DNA of 64,000 nt from Lamellibrachia satsuma (GCA_033239005.1 BSQZ01000097.1:915001-979000), one strand, 5' to 3'. Counted from the stretch's first letter, positions 11,721 through 25,344 are shown. Notes: a model not told the origin generated them from the letters alone. A program made the numbers and translations.

Positions 11721-12135
11721 TCTGCACCCGCATCTGTCTGCCCCGTCTGTAACTGGTGTCTACACCCGCATCTGTCTGTCCCGTCTGTAACTGGTGTCTA
11801 CACCCGCATCTGTCTGCCCCATCTGTAACTGGTGTCTGCACCCGCATCTGTCTACCCCGTCTGTAACTGGTGTCTACACCCGCATCTGTCTGCCCCGTCT
11901 GTAACTAGTGTCTGCACCCGCATCTGTCTGCCCCATCTGTAGCTGGTGTCTCCACCCGCATCTGCCTACCCCTTCTGAAACTGGTGTCTGCACCCGCATC
12001 TGTCTGCCCCGTCTGTAACTGGTGGCTGCACCCGCATCTGTCTGTCCCGTCTGTAGCTGGTGTCTCCACCCGCATCTGCCTACCCCTTCTGAAACTGGTG
12101 TCTGCACCCGCATCTGTCTGCCCCGTCTGTAACTG
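11721..12135 (+). repeat. 38-bp minisatellite, about 11 copies
   Basis: Units of tctgcacccgcatctgtctg followed by a ccccgtctgtaactggtg block. Confidence 0.92.
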
Positions 12136-12569
12136 CGTCGCTTTTGTGACTCGTTGTTTTCCTGCTTCTATATCATGTAATTACGTCGAACTATAAACTG
12201 ATTCCTTTGTTTCTTTGCAGTTGTCTTCTGGTAAGAAAACAAAAACAGAAGGAAAACAAAGACGAAATACTGGTTTTTTTGTAGCTAGCGAATTCGCTTA
12301 AATAAACATATCATATAAATTCATGGTGTTTTTGTGGTGGTTATATAGTGGTTATCGATGGATCACGCTTCACTGTGAGCTCGGACGACATAAGACGTTT
12401 GACAAATACTCTTAAGACGGTGTCAGACGTCTTATCGCCTGAGGGGAAGACTTGTCAATATACTTATGAAGTATTTTATATATCATATTATTATTATTAT
12501 CATTATTATTTACAAATGTTTTTACGTTTTTCTGTGACATTCACATTCCCGTCAACATATTCCCGTCAT

Positions 12570-12905
12570 CATGGGGTGCGATAGCACGCCGGTTATAATG
12601 CCGGACTCTCAATCGAGAGAACCCGGTTTCAAATCCCACTGCGGTCGCTTCGAACCTTTAGCAAGTTTGATCACCCCACGTTGCCACAGTTCACTCAGCT
12701 GTATAAATGAGTACCTGGCAATACAGACAGTGGTGGATATGTGAACAAGTAGTCTATGCGCAGTAATTGCAGCGTGGCTGAATGCTTCCAGAGAAGTTGA
12801 AATGGCCTTGGAATGAACAGGTTTGCCAGCGGGTGAAGTGTAAAGCGCTTTTAGCAGTCCTAAGGACTGGATTCCGTGCTATATAAGAAGTTACCTTTAC
12901 TTACC
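12570..12905 (+). mobile_element. tRNA-derived SINE with conserved central domain
   Basis: Head with a degenerate A box near 12585 and a B-box-like ggtttcaaatcc at about 12627, then a body with a cactcagctgtataaatgag block, a gtaaagcgctttt block, a gctatataag block near the end, and a ttacctttacttacc 3' tail. The architecture (tRNA head, core, LINE-like tail) is that of animal SINEs. Confidence 0.75.
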
Positions 12906-13289
12906 TTTTTCATATTCACGTCATCACATTCACGTCATCACATCACTAGTACGAACGCGAGAATGGAGTAAACGGCGAGTTTGTAGAAACGCGTGAACAT
13001 TTAGAAAACGCAAAACGAGCGGCGACTGCCCAGTAACTGACTCGGATATCTCAGACGAAGACCGCTTTGTTATGTGGTTCTCCAGTGAGTTGGTGGGTTG
13101 TTTATTTGTGCGGTTAACCGCAATGTAATGGGCAATTACTTCTATCGAGAGTGTCGGATTATCAATGTGGGGGGCTGGTAAAAACTATTTGTTGGACACT
13201 TAAGGAGTGCGTCAAATAGGAAGATCGAGATGAGAGGTATTGACTGTGGAGGTAGCGGTTATTCAACAATGTTTGAGCATAAACATTGA

Positions 13290-13363
13290 CACAAGCACAC
13301 GTACACGAACACGCACATGCACATGCACATGCACACGCACACGCACACGCACACGCACACGCA

Positions 13364-13404
<41 letters not shown>

Positions 13405-13468
13405 CACACACACCACATCACACCACACCACACCACACACACACACACCACACACACACCACACCACA

Positions 13469-13567
<99 letters not shown>

Positions 13568-13597
13568 CACGCCCGCACGCACGCACACACGCACGCA

Positions 13598-13662
<65 letters not shown>
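13290..13662 (+). repeat. Compound (CA)n / (CACG)n microsatellite
   Basis: About 370 bp of CA, CACG and CACC repeats. All long frames over it are low-complexity artefacts. Confidence 0.97.
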
Positions 13663-13665
<3 letters not shown>

Positions 13666-14990
13666 TATATTATCATCTTGACATTTGTAATCCTGTTTAA
13701 TTATACCTTACAAATCGACCGTCTGGCATTGACATAATTTAGTTAAATTTGAATGTAAACGATGCCATTTTACCTGGTCCTTGTCGTTGAGGCGTGTCTT
13801 GGGACGCCGTATTCTCGTTAGGCGCTCCTGTACGACTCGCTGTGCTGAAGAGCATTGAGAGCCTATTCTAAAGCCGCCTCGCCATAAGCACCATTAGGCC
13901 TATTGGTGACACGTTTGTAGTCACGCCCCGTATGAAATAAACGGTGCTTTTTAGGTTCAATATAAGTATACTACATTATGCAGTTATAGTGTATAATGCA
14001 TCCGCTGATATTGCAAATTATACTGCATTTAGCCTTTTAGGTTAACGTAGATTGTGCATGAAATGTTTTTATTTATTTCCATACATTGTCCCCAAAATGC
14101 ACCGCCAGTTTTAAGCATCAGGATGGGTGTGCGTTTTGGGAATATATTGGGATGCGGTTTAGGGACAATGATCAGTGACACTAAATCGGACATTTGCAAA
14201 AAAAATATTCCGCAATGAAATTCCGATAACGTGCGCATGGTTCTGTAATAAATTGTAATTACTAGTAATATCATCGTTAGAACAAATGCACAATATTAAT
14301 CACATGGCCAGGACTTTAAAGAACGTCATATTAAAGTCAAACACTATAAAAAAACTTACCGTTATTCTTTCTCGAGTCGACTTCTAGACGACAGCAGTGG
14401 TGGGGCGCTTTAGGGAACATGTGCGCGTTAGGGACTTTCCCCTAGGTAGAAGTAGCTCTTATAGTATCCCGTCTGAAATACATACTTCCAACATCCTCTC
14501 CATACGCCAATCTTAGAAATGACTGGTTTGGCCACCGTTCGAAGTTCGAACCCAGTACCTCCTGGTCACGAGGCGAGCATCATCATTTAACCACTGGATC
14601 ATTGCAAAGCAACCAGGAAAGATGTTTATGAGCCACATTGTATCTGCTCCGCGCGTTGTTAAAAAGGAAAGCGTCCAATTTATACCGGTCGTTGTCTACA
14701 AAGAATTATGACATAAATGCCAACTAAGCTGTTGACTAAACTTATACATGTGTATTCCATGACGTAGGACCAGTTATTTCATTCGACCCAACATACGATG
14801 TTGCCCGTGTTTTCATAATAGCTGTAAGCTGCATGTTTATGTCGGACGACGCCAAATGCTACGCTCAGATCCAACAGAAGCTACACTACCCATTTGTTGC
14901 TGTCACTGTTTCAGTTGATTGGGTATCATAATCAGAATTGGGGTTAATTACACTGTAATTGGATAGAAGCTACCCGAAATATCCCGTGCA
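13663..14990. other. Non-coding stretch
   Basis: No supported gene. A tRNA-like fragment sits at about 14530-14620. Confidence 0.5.
14530..14620 (-). mobile_element. tRNA-like fragment, probable SINE head
   Basis: On the - strand tgatccagtggtt resembles an A box and gggttcgaact a B box. The stems do not form a clean cloverleaf. Confidence 0.45.
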
Positions 14991-15004
14991 TAAGATACCA
15001 CTAA

Positions 15005-15325
15005 GACAGTGAACAAGACTGAGTGAGGGAGACGACGAACAAGATGGAGACGATGAACAAGACGGGGTGACGGAGGCGATGAACAAGACGGGGTGAAGGA
15101 GACGATGAACAAGACGGGGTGATGCAGACGATGAATAAGACGGGGTGACACAGACAATGAACAAGACGGGGTGATGGAGACGATGAACAAGAAGGGGTGA
15201 CGGAGACGATGAACAAAACGACGCAGACAATTAACTTGACGGGGTGACGGAGACGATGAACAAGACGGGGTGACGGAGACGATGAACAAGACTAAGTGAC
15301 AGAGACGATGAACAAGACGGGATAA
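15005..15325 (+). repeat. 27-bp minisatellite, about 11 copies
   Basis: Units of gacgatgaacaagacggggt plus gacggag. The period is a multiple of three, so open frames run through it on the - strand. Confidence 0.92.
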
Positions 15326-15984
15326 ACTGTTATGTTTACGACACTGGCCCCGTCTTGCAGGTGTCGCTCAACCCGGCCGTGCAGGCCGTTGACTTGATGG
15401 CTTCTTTCTGTAGTTACATCATTTGTATTTTATAATACGGTAATTACAATAATATTCTTAGTGTGTTGACATTAAGTATGCGAAAAAAGCCCATCCGATA
15501 ACTCGGTATTTGGTATATCCACATTTCAGGATACATAATATTGTTACCATATATGCCTCGGTACTTGGTACTGCCAGGCAATGTATACATAAATTGCGAC
15601 GTAATGCTTGTAGCTATAGTAACGTCTATCGACGTCTTGTCCTTGTATTACGTAACTTTGGACAATCGAATGATAGATGACGCATGACGTTTTCAATATG
15701 TTATGTCACAGAGCTCTTCCTTGACGTGACCACTGATACTGAGGGTTGGTGTCACCGTGGGAAAAATTTCACTGACACGTCTTTGTGGCATTGGTTCTTC
15801 TGTTGTGACCAAAGGAGACGAGGTCTGAGTTCGAGATTGTGAGTTCAACAACACTGTCAGATCGGTGATAAAACCCAGTCTAGAACATCGCCACGCTGGG
15901 TGTTGGCAGTTGAAGTCGCCAGCGAATATGTAGAGGGCGCTGATAGACGGTGGTGTCGTTGTTTACCGTTTCATTCTTGGTGCT

Positions 15985-16415
15985 TTGTGCACGTTGAGAC
16001 TTTGAGTACTTTACAATTGGACGACGTGCCATTGGGTGTACGGCCCAGGGTGTGACTGAGGCACGAGATAACAACACGTTGACACTTTGAGTACTTTACA
16101 CTAGGTCGACGTGTCATTGGGTGTACGGCCCAGGGTGTGACTGAGGCACGAGATAACAACACGTTGACACTTTGAGTACTTTACACTAGGACGACGTGTC
16201 ATTGGGTGTACGGCTCAGGGTGTGACTGAGGCACGATATAACAACACGTTGACACTTTGAGTACTTTACACTAGGACGACGTGTCATTGGGTGTACGGCC
16301 CAGGGTGTGACTGAGGCACGAGATAACAACACGTTGACACTTTGAGTACTTTACACTAGGACGACGTGTCATTGGGTGTACGGCTCAGGAAGTGTCTGAG
16401 GTACGAGATAACAAC
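15985..16415 (+). repeat. 85-bp minisatellite, about 5 copies
   Basis: Units contain acacgttgacactttgagta, ctttacactaggacgacgtg and a gtgtgactgaggcacgagat block. Copies are nearly identical, so expansion or homogenisation was recent. Confidence 0.92.
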
Positions 16416-16557
16416 ACGTTAGCAATCACCAATGGACGAGAGAGACCACGTTTCTAGTGCATGACAGGTTAACACGTTAAAGTTAATAATTGAACGGAAT
16501 TCGACAATTTGCGATTTTTATTTAAAATTCAACGTTCAGTACTTTGTACTCACTGTA

Positions 16558-16592
16558 GCGGACGTACGGACGTACGGACGTACGGACGTACT
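16558..16592 (+). repeat. Short (GTACGGAC)n repeat
   Basis: Four units of 8 bp. Confidence 0.85.
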
Positions 16593-16689
16593 TATATTTT
16601 ATAGACTGCGAACGCGCGGTGACATATTCTTTTTACCATGGATTCGAATATAGTGACGTTAAAACAGTAATCGTTACAGTGGTTGTCTT

Positions 16690-17195
16690 GTGGTCTGTTC
16701 AAGAGTTACACCAAGAGTGCAACATTTGACAATATGCCTTCCCAAGATAAACACGGTACGCCTGTCGATGTACAGCCAGGCTTGGGTAGCCTTGTCTAAG
16801 ATGGTATCGGTATCGAAGCCGCTTAGGTACGAGCAGTTGCTCTCTAGAAATCGCTGCTACAGAATCATTGTCTCCACATGGATCTTCGGCGCCGCTGTTG
16901 CTACTACAAGGTTAAGTCTTAGCCCGACGTGGATTGCAAACGTTTGCTGGTTTACATTCGAGGCACACAACATAACAGTTTCTGCGTGGGACTTAGTGTT
17001 GTACCTAGTCTCGTTAGTTTGTCCGGAACTGGTTCTCACCTACGCGAATGTGCGAATTTCCTCGTTGTCGTCCGAGCAGACAGTCAAGTCTCGGCGCAGG
17101 TGCAGTCGATCAGCCAAGGCGTCAAAGAATCAGGAATGGTGACTCTAAAGGCGATTCCCTCTGCCAAAAACGTCCTCGTCATTTACTTTGTAGCT
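16690..17195 (+). pseudogene. Class A GPCR fragment, TM3 to start of TM6
   Basis: The frame from about 16780 reads as the middle of a rhodopsin-class receptor: end of TM3, a VSKPLRYEQL second intracellular loop (the position after the DRY motif, which itself is changed to SKM), TM4 with a WIFGA core, loop 2, TM5 with a CPE stretch, and a basic third loop. Near 17110-17140 the frame shifts, and the next frame continues with a TLKAIPSAKNVLVIYFVA stretch that looks like the start of TM6. At about 17190 the sequence runs straight into a 16-bp tandem array and no TM6-TM7 remainder is found beyond it. No N-terminal half was recognised. It is a relic; the ligand class cannot be named with confidence, though amine- or melatonin-like families are possible. 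Confidence 0.65.
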
Positions 17196-17795
17196 CAGGC
17201 TCTTTGTAGTTCTGGCTCTTTGTAGCTCTGGTCCTTTGTAGCTCTGGCCCTTTGTAACTCTGGCTCTTTGTAGCTCTGGCTCTTTGTAGCTCTGGCCATT
17301 TGTAGCTCTGGCACTTTGTAGCTATGGCTCTTTGTAGCTCTGGCCCTTTGTAGCTATGGCCCTTTGTAGCTCTGGCCCTTTGTAGCTCTGGTTCTTTGTA
17401 GCTCTGGCCCTTTGTAGCTGTGGCTCTTTGTAGTTGTGGATCTTTGTAGCTCTGGCTCTTTGTAGCTCTGGCCCTTTGTAGCTCTGGCTCTTTGTAGCTC
17501 CGGCCCTTTGTAGCTCCGGCTCTTTGTAGCTCTGGCCCTTTGTAGCTCTGGCCCTTTGTAGCTCTGGCCCTTTGAAGCTCTGGCTCATTGTAGCTCTGGT
17601 TCTTTGTATATCTGGCCCTTTGTAGCTCTGGCCCTTTGTAGCTCTGGCCCTTTGTAGCTCTGGCTCTTTGTAACTCTGGCTCTTTGTAGCTCTGGCCCTT
17701 TGTAGCTTTCGCTTTTTGTAGCTCTGGCTCTTTGTAGCTCTGGCTCTTTGTAGCTCTGGCTCTTTGTAACTCAGGCTCTTTGTAGCTCTGGCTCT
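17190..17795 (+). repeat. 16-bp minisatellite, about 38 copies
   Basis: Units of gctctggccctttgta with variants. It begins inside the TM6 region of the GPCR fragment. Confidence 0.95.
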
Positions 17796-17799
17796 TTCA

Positions 17800-18145
17800 G
17801 TTATTGTTTGTGTTTATTATTATTTACATCTTACGCGATGAACAAGTTGTGTTTAGTTTTTTCGCATTTGGTTGTCTGGTGCAATTCGTTCATGAACAGT
17901 TTTCTGTACAAGGTTCTTCACGGCTCGACTCGACACAAACTGAAGGTCATATTCATCTGTTTGTACGAGTCTTGTTGTTGTGGCTGGAGACAACACTATA
18001 CAGAGATCTGTGATGACGACAGCGGAGATAAACCATCTCGTGTTCAACTGTTTGTACGGGTCTTGTCGTTGTGGCTGTAGATAACTATATACAGAGAACT
18101 ATGACACGACAGCGGAGATAAACCATCTCGTGTTCATCAGGTATT
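17800..18145. other. Flank with a short tandem duplication
   Basis: Contains two copies (about 17955-18035 and 18035-18140) of a block with tgtttgtacg, cttgt and gacagcggagataaaccatc. No gene. Confidence 0.6.
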
Positions 18146-18149
18146 TTAA

Positions 18150-18230
18150 TTAACTAATTTGTTGTTGCCATGTTCGTTGAATACATCGCCGTTATCGGAT
18201 CCTGATGTATTGTGTTGTTTAACTAACATA
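18150..18230 (+). repeat. 68-bp minisatellite, left part split by a LINE
   Basis: One unit (gttcgttgaatacatcgccg ... gtttaactaac) precedes the LINE; the array resumes at 19386. Confidence 0.88.
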
Positions 18231-19385
18231 AGCTTTTGACAAAGTGCCACATCAAAGATTGCTACTTAAATTAAAAGCCCATGGTATCGGGGATAGCATA
18301 ACTGACTGGATAGAACAATGGCTGACTGACAGAAGACAACGAGTTGTAGTAGATGGAGAAGTTTCAAATTGGAAATCGGTTTTGAGTGGGGTACCTCAAG
18401 GGTCAGTACTAGGACCTATATTATTCTTAATTTATATCAATGACTTGGACGACAGTATAACAAGTAACGTACTGAAATTTGCGGATGACACAAAACTGTT
18501 TAGAAAGGTTAATACTGATGGTGATAAACAACATTTACAAAACGATCTAGACAGATTAGTGAAATGGTCTGAGAAATGGCAGATGCTGTTCAATTTTGGG
18601 AAATGTAAATGCCTACATACAGGACATGGGAACTTGAATGTAAACTATAAAATGGGAGATACTGTTCTGGGTACTACTGTAAAAGAAAAGGACTTAGGAG
18701 TTACAATAAGCGCTGATATGAAAGTTTCAGAGCAGTGTGGTATTGCAGCTTCAAAGGGTAATCAAATTCTTGGATTGATTAGAAGAAACATAACATACAA
18801 GGGAAAAAAGTTAATTATACCTCTTTATAAAGCAATAGTTAGACCTCATTTAGAATACTGTATACAAGCATGGAGACCATATCGTAAGAAGGATATAGAT
18901 ACGCTTGAACGCATACAAAGGAGAGCAACTAAAATGATTCCAGAACTTAGAGACCTTAGTTATGAAGAACGCCTGAAAGAATGTGGTTTAACAACTCTAG
19001 AGACAAGGAGGTTAAGAGGAGATCAGATTGAAGTTTTTAAGATATTGAATGGGTATGAAATTATTGATAGAAATATGTTTTTCTCACTCAAGAAGGATAG
19101 CAGAACTAGAGGACATGAGGTAAAATTAGTAAAGGATCAATGTAGATTGGACATCAGGAAGCACTCGTTCTCACAGAGGACAATAAATGAATGGAACAAA
19201 TTGTCTACAGATTGTGTAACTGCTAGCAGCGTGAATATGTTTAAAAACAAGGTTGACACATATCTCAGGAGGGCGGGTTATAAGTAGGTGAACATTGTTG
19301 GACTCTCGATAAGCCAATGGCTTCCTTGTCCACTTGCCATCTGGGCCTTTGGCTTGGATGGCAAATCTTGTTAAATCTTGTTAAA
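18231..19385 (+). mobile_element. 5'-truncated CR1 LINE (reverse transcriptase part)
   Basis: Same family as the element at 38378-42514 and very similar to it. It starts inside the reverse transcriptase at the AFDKVPHQ position and keeps one open frame of about 350 codons to the stop at 19285-19287. The catalytic FADD box is at about 18478-18489, followed by the thumb and the C-terminal region. The 3' UTR has the ggcttccttgtccacttgcc block and ends in two copies of a ttaaatcttg-type tail unit. It lies inside a 68-bp minisatellite, which resumes directly after the tail. Truncation removed ORF1, the endonuclease and the N-terminal RT motifs, so the copy cannot move by itself. Confidence 0.93.
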
Positions 19386-19735
19386 ACTATTGTTGTCGTG
19401 TTCGTTGAATACATCGCCTTTATCGGATCCTGATGTCTTGTGTCGTTTGACTAACTATTGTTGTCGTGTTCGTTGAATACATCGCCGTTATTGGATCCTG
19501 ATGTCTTGTGTCGTTTAACTAACTATAGTTGCCGTGGTCGTTGAATACATCGCCGTTATCGGATCATGATGTCTTGTGTCGTTTAACTAACTATTGTTGT
19601 CGTGTTCGTTGAATACATCGCCTTTATCGGATCCTGATGTCTTGTGTCGTTTAACTAACTATTGTTGTCGTGGTCGTTGAATACATCGCCGTTAGTAGAT
19701 CCTGATGTATTGTGTCGTTTAACTAACTATTGATT
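19386..19735 (+). repeat. 68-bp minisatellite, right part
   Basis: About five units; see 18150-18230. Confidence 0.9.
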
Positions 19736-19802
19736 AACTGTATTATCTTATTCACGATGGGTTAAATTAATCGAGGAAGGAGTTGTATGAGTAGAAACTC
19801 TC

Positions 19803-22120
19803 AGGAAACACTTGGCAGAGAGAAACACCTGGCCGAGAGAAACACCTGGCAGAGAGAAACACCTGGCCGAGAGAAACACCTGGCAGAGAGAAACACTTGA
19901 CAGGGAGAAACACTTGGCAGGGAGAAACACATGGCAGAGAGAAACACCTGGCAGAGAGAAACACCTGGCAGAGAGAAACACCTGGCCGAGAGAAACACCT
20001 GGCAGAGAGAAACACCTGGCCGAGAGAAACACCTGGCAGAGAGAAACACATGGCTGAGAGAAACACCTGGCAGAGAGAAACACCTGACAGAGAGAAACAC
20101 CTGGCAGAGAGAAACACCTTGGCAGAGAGAAACACCTGGCAGAGAGAAACACCTGGCAGAGAGAAACACCTGGCACAGAGAAACACGTGGCCGAGAGAAA
20201 CACCTGACAGGGAGAAACACATGGCAGAGAGAAACACCCCGCAGAGAGAAACACCTGACAGAGAGAAACACCTGGCAGGGAGAAACATTTGGAAGAGAGA
20301 AACACCTGGCCGATAGAAACACCTGGCAGAGAGAAACACCTGACAGGGAGAAACACCTGGCAGGGAGAAACACATGACAGAGAGAAACAACTGGCAGAGA
20401 GAAACACCTGGCAGAGAGAAACGCCTGGCAGAGAGAAACACCTGGCCGAGAGAAACACCTGGCAGAGAGAAACACCTGGCCGAGAGAAACACCTGGCAGA
20501 GAGAAACACATGGCAGAGAGAAACACCTTGGGAGAGAGAAACACTTGGCTGAGAGAAACACCTGGCAGAGAGAAACACTTGACAGAGAGAAACACCTGGC
20601 AGAGAGAAACAGCTGGCAGAGAGAAACACCTGGCCGAGAGAAACACCTGGCAGAGAGAAACACCTGACAGAGATAAACACCTGGCAGAGAGAAACACCTG
20701 GCCGAGAGAAACACCTGGCAGATAGAAACACCTGGCCGAGAGAAACACCTGGCAGAGAGAAACACCTGGCCGAGAGAAACACCTGGCAGAGAGAAACACC
20801 TGGCCTAGATAAACATCTGGCAGAGAGAAACACCTGGCAGAGAGAAACACCTGGCAGAGAGAAACACCTTGGCAGAGAGAAACACCTGGCAGAGAGAAAC
20901 ACCTGGCCGAGATAAACACCTGGCAGAGAGAAACACCTGGCAGAGATAAACACCTGGCAGAGAGAAACACCTGGCAGAGAGAAACACCTGGCCGAGAGAA
21001 ACACCTGGCAGAGAGAAACACCTGGCAGAGAGAAACACCTGGCAGAGAGAAACACCTAGCCTAGATAAACATCTGGCAGAGAGAAACACCTGACAGAGAG
21101 AAACACCTGGCAGAGAGAAACACCTGGCAGAGAGAAACACGTGGCCGAGAGAAACACCTGACAGGGAGAAACACTTGGCAGAGAGAAACACCTGGCAGAG
21201 AGAAACACCTGGCAGAGAGAAACACCTGGCCGAGAGAAACACCTGGCAGAGAGAAACACCTGGCTGAGAGAAACACCTGGCAGAGAGAAACACCTGACAG
21301 AGAGAAACACCCGGCAGAGAGAAACACCTGGCAGAGAGAAACACCTGGCAGAGAGAAACACCTTGGCAGAGAGAAACACCTGGCAGAGAGAAACACCTGG
21401 CCGAGATAAACACCTGGCAGAGAGAAACACCTGGCAGAGAGAAACACCTGGCAGAGAGAAACACCTGGCAGAGAGAAACACCTGGCAGAGAGAAACACTT
21501 GGCCGAGAGAAACACCTGGCAGAGAGAAACACCTGGCCTAGATAAACACCTGGCAGAGATAAACACCTGGCAGAGAGAAACACCCCGCAGAGAGAAACAC
21601 CTGGCAGAGAGAAACACCTGGCAGAGAGAAACACCTGGCAGATAGAAACACCTGGCCGAGAGAAACACCTGGCAGAGAGAAACACCTGGCCGAGAGAAAC
21701 ACCTGGCAGAGAGAAACACCTGGCCTAGATAAACATCTGGCAGAGAGAAACACCTGACAGAGAGAAACACCTGGCAGAGAGAAACACGTGGCCGAGAGAA
21801 ACACCTGACAGGGAGAAACACCTGGCAGAGAGAAACACCTGGCAGAGAGAAACACCTGGCAGAGAGAAACACCTGGCAGAGAGAAACACCTGGCCGAGAG
21901 AAACACCTGGCAGAGAGAAACACCTGGCTGAGAGAAACACCTGGCAGAGAGAAACACCTGACAGAGAGAAACACCCGGCAGAGAGAAACACCCGGCAGAG
22001 AGAAACACCCGGCAGAGAGAAACACCCGGCAGAGAGAAACACTTGGCAGAGAGAAACACCTGGCAGAGAGAAACACCTGGCAGAGAGAAACACCTGGCAG
22101 AGAGAAACACCTGGCAGGGA
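19803..22120 (+). repeat. 17-bp minisatellite, about 136 copies
   Basis: Units of ctggcagagagaaacac with frequent gg-cc-g and acag variants and occasional indels. The - strand is open in all three frames over long distances, because three 17-bp units make a 51-bp, 17-residue peptide period (Cys-, Ser- and Phe-rich) without stops. This is a repeat property; nothing supports a gene. Confidence 0.96.
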
Positions 22121-22189
22121 GACACCGACAATGACAGTAAGAAGATGGGATACACCGGGAGAGAAATGGAGAAAATGACAACAAACAGA

Positions 22190-22690
22190 CAAGAGCAGAG
22201 GAGCCTGGTCGATGGCCTATGATCCCAGAGCAGAGGAGCATGGTCGATGGCCTATGATCCCAGAGCAGAGGAGCCTGGTCGATGGCCTATGATCCCAGAG
22301 CAGAGGAGCCTGGTCGATGGCCTATGATCCCAGAGCAGAGGAGCCTGGTCGATGGCCTATGATCCCAGAGCAGAGGAGCCTGGTCGATGGCCTATGATCC
22401 CAGAGCAGAGGAGCCTGGTCGATGGCCTATGATCCCAGAGTAGAGGAGCATGGTCGATGGCCTATGATCCCAGAGCAGAGGAGCCTGGTCGATGGCCTAT
22501 GATCCCAGAGCAGAGGAGCCTGGTCGATGGCCTATGATCCCAGAGCAGAAGACCCTGGTCGAGGGCCTATGATCCCAGAGCAGAGGAGCCTGGTCGATGG
22601 CCTATGATCCCAGAGCAGAGGAGCATGGTCGATGGCCTATGATCCCAGAACAGAGGAGCATGGTCGATGGCTTATGATCCCAGCGAGCAA
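22190..22690 (+). repeat. 35-bp minisatellite, about 14 copies
   Basis: Units of gagcctggtcgatggcctat followed by gatcccagagcagag. Very homogeneous. Confidence 0.95.
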
Positions 22691-22694
22691 ACAG

Positions 22695-24835
22695 ACCAAA
22701 GTAAGTAAGTTATTAACATAATTATTAACGTAAAATTTATAGGATGATAGTCTTTTACGTAATTTACAAATGTATTTCATATACAAAGTATTAGAGTTTT
22801 ACTCTTTTTCCTCAGCTTCACCTTAAAAAAGGCTGTCCTCGTAGACCAGTCCAAAAACCCATTGCTGTATATTCACCCACCTATAAATAATAAATGTGTT
22901 AATATGAACACCTATCATAACTCGGATCATTATCCGGTGCCGTTATGCAATTTCTGAGCTACTGGCAAATATGACATTACTATCCCCCATCATTCTTCGT
23001 TAAGTGTTTCCCTGGTCCCTCCAACTTATAATCATAAGAACACTTCTATTGTGTGTAAATCCCACCAAACCCGGGCTTATAAGTAGTACTGTATTATGTA
23101 TGTTTATGATAACAGTACATTCGGCTCAGATGTCATACTGCAGTCAGGGATATGATAACATAAAGTAGAACAACAAAATTATTGTGTCACATTACACTAG
23201 TATATCACATTACTTTATTTCAAGAATACGTTTTATCCTAAGAGTAAAGCCAGGCCACAGCTGCTGTGGCCGGCTTCCATACTGCTGTCCGGGTAGCGAG
23301 CAGACACTGAGACACGTCCAGCGTCCGAGTTTCTGTCATACTGCTTCACACAGTACTACTACTAGTAGTGTCTACTGACAATTATCACATAATCCAAACT
23401 TGTAATTGAATTAATTTGAGTTGTTGATACAGTTGCCCGTGGTACGGGGGCTTCAGACCGGCTGAGTAGGTCGAGTCGAGACAACGACGATCGACGGATA
23501 AATCAAATGTACGAATACATGGACGTAGGAGCCGGTCCACTTTTGTCCAGGCCTATAAAATGCCCTGGCAACTAGCCACAATGCCGTAAAAAATAAATAA
23601 TGGCTCACAGCCAAAACATTCCGTGCCTTATATTTATATAATTAAACACGTCTTTGTTTGCCTTCATTTGCAATTACTGAAACTACAAATTAGCACGCGA
23701 TCGTATGCCGACGATTTGTGTAGCTAATATTTTAAGAAATCGGTAATAAAATTACATTCAGCAGTCATCTGAGCTAGCCTATCGTCGGCCCGCGGTAGAT
23801 GTTTTAGAAATCGAAGGATCAGCGCTGTCAATCATGCATCACGTGAACTCTCCGCGGGCGAAACTAGATTCCCGCCCGCGTAGAACAAATAAACGCAGCC
23901 TTAACTGCTGCATTGTTTCGCCTAGTAACGCGTGCATTGTAATATTACAGGATTATTATTTGAGGAAATTCAAATCAGACAAATACAGACGGAGTTCGTC
24001 CGAGATTGCGCACGGTTTTGATTAGCGCTAAAATAATGTTAAACATCATGTCTACTTTTAATAAATGGCCCAGCAGCACAGCCACAGGCGTATCCAGGTT
24101 GTTTCATTGGGATTGGTGGCAAAACCTCTCTGCGCAATTTGCGTTAAAAACCTGCGCTCAAATTAACACAGTTTTGCACCACGTTACATACTGCCATTTA
24201 CTGGTGTTGCATGAATTGGTCCTAGTTAACGGAATAAGCCATTTTGCCAAGACACTGGATCAAATTTTTAAGAAAAGTATCAATATTCTAAATCACTAGC
24301 CGTTATTTAATCAATACAATGCAAACAAACTGTTAGAAAAGTTGCTTTATGTGAAATACTTTAAATTTTTCAACAAAACTAAACGCTGCGACAACCAATG
24401 CTATCTCGCAAATTGGCCATGGCGGCTGTGAATAGCCTCGTTCTACGGTAAGATGCAGCGCATTGCTAAATCAACAGCACGGGGCCGTTCGTTAATTTTC
24501 CTGTGATTAATAGTATAATTAATTGCGTGTATTTTTGCTAAAAAGGGAAATATGAAGTGTTTCTCTCAGCATCGTCGATTTTTAAGTTTTGTGATGCGCT
24601 AGTGCTGCCACCTTGTGCACTAGATACTAAACACGTCTCAAAAACTTAACGTAACGTAAATTGTCTTCTACAATTTTAAGTAGGACAGTTATGCTCTTAG
24701 TGAAGAATACATCCGACTAATGGCGTATTTAATGTAATATCCAATAAGATTTCAAGGCCTACGTTAAGGGGTGACCAATTTGCGAGAGTGACCAAACAAT
24801 GCAAGGTAAGTATACTAAAAGACCGAACAACTGAA
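22695..24835. other. Non-coding stretch
   Basis: AT-rich, unique DNA. The open frames present (for example near 24006-24299) have no recognisable protein features. Confidence 0.5.
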
Positions 24836-24839
24836 TAAA

Positions 24840-25280
<441 letters not shown>

Positions 25281-25344
25281 GGCCAAATTTACACAATTAT
25301 GTACTATATTATACTAACCCTAAGTCCATAAGCTGCTGCTGCCA

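Noticed and set aside
13162..13737. Long open frames over the CA/CACG tract on both strands
   Set aside because: Pure dinucleotide and tetranucleotide repeats have no stops in several frames; no gene features.
24006..24299. 97-codon open frame
   Set aside because: No domain, composition or context supports a gene in this AT-rich stretch.
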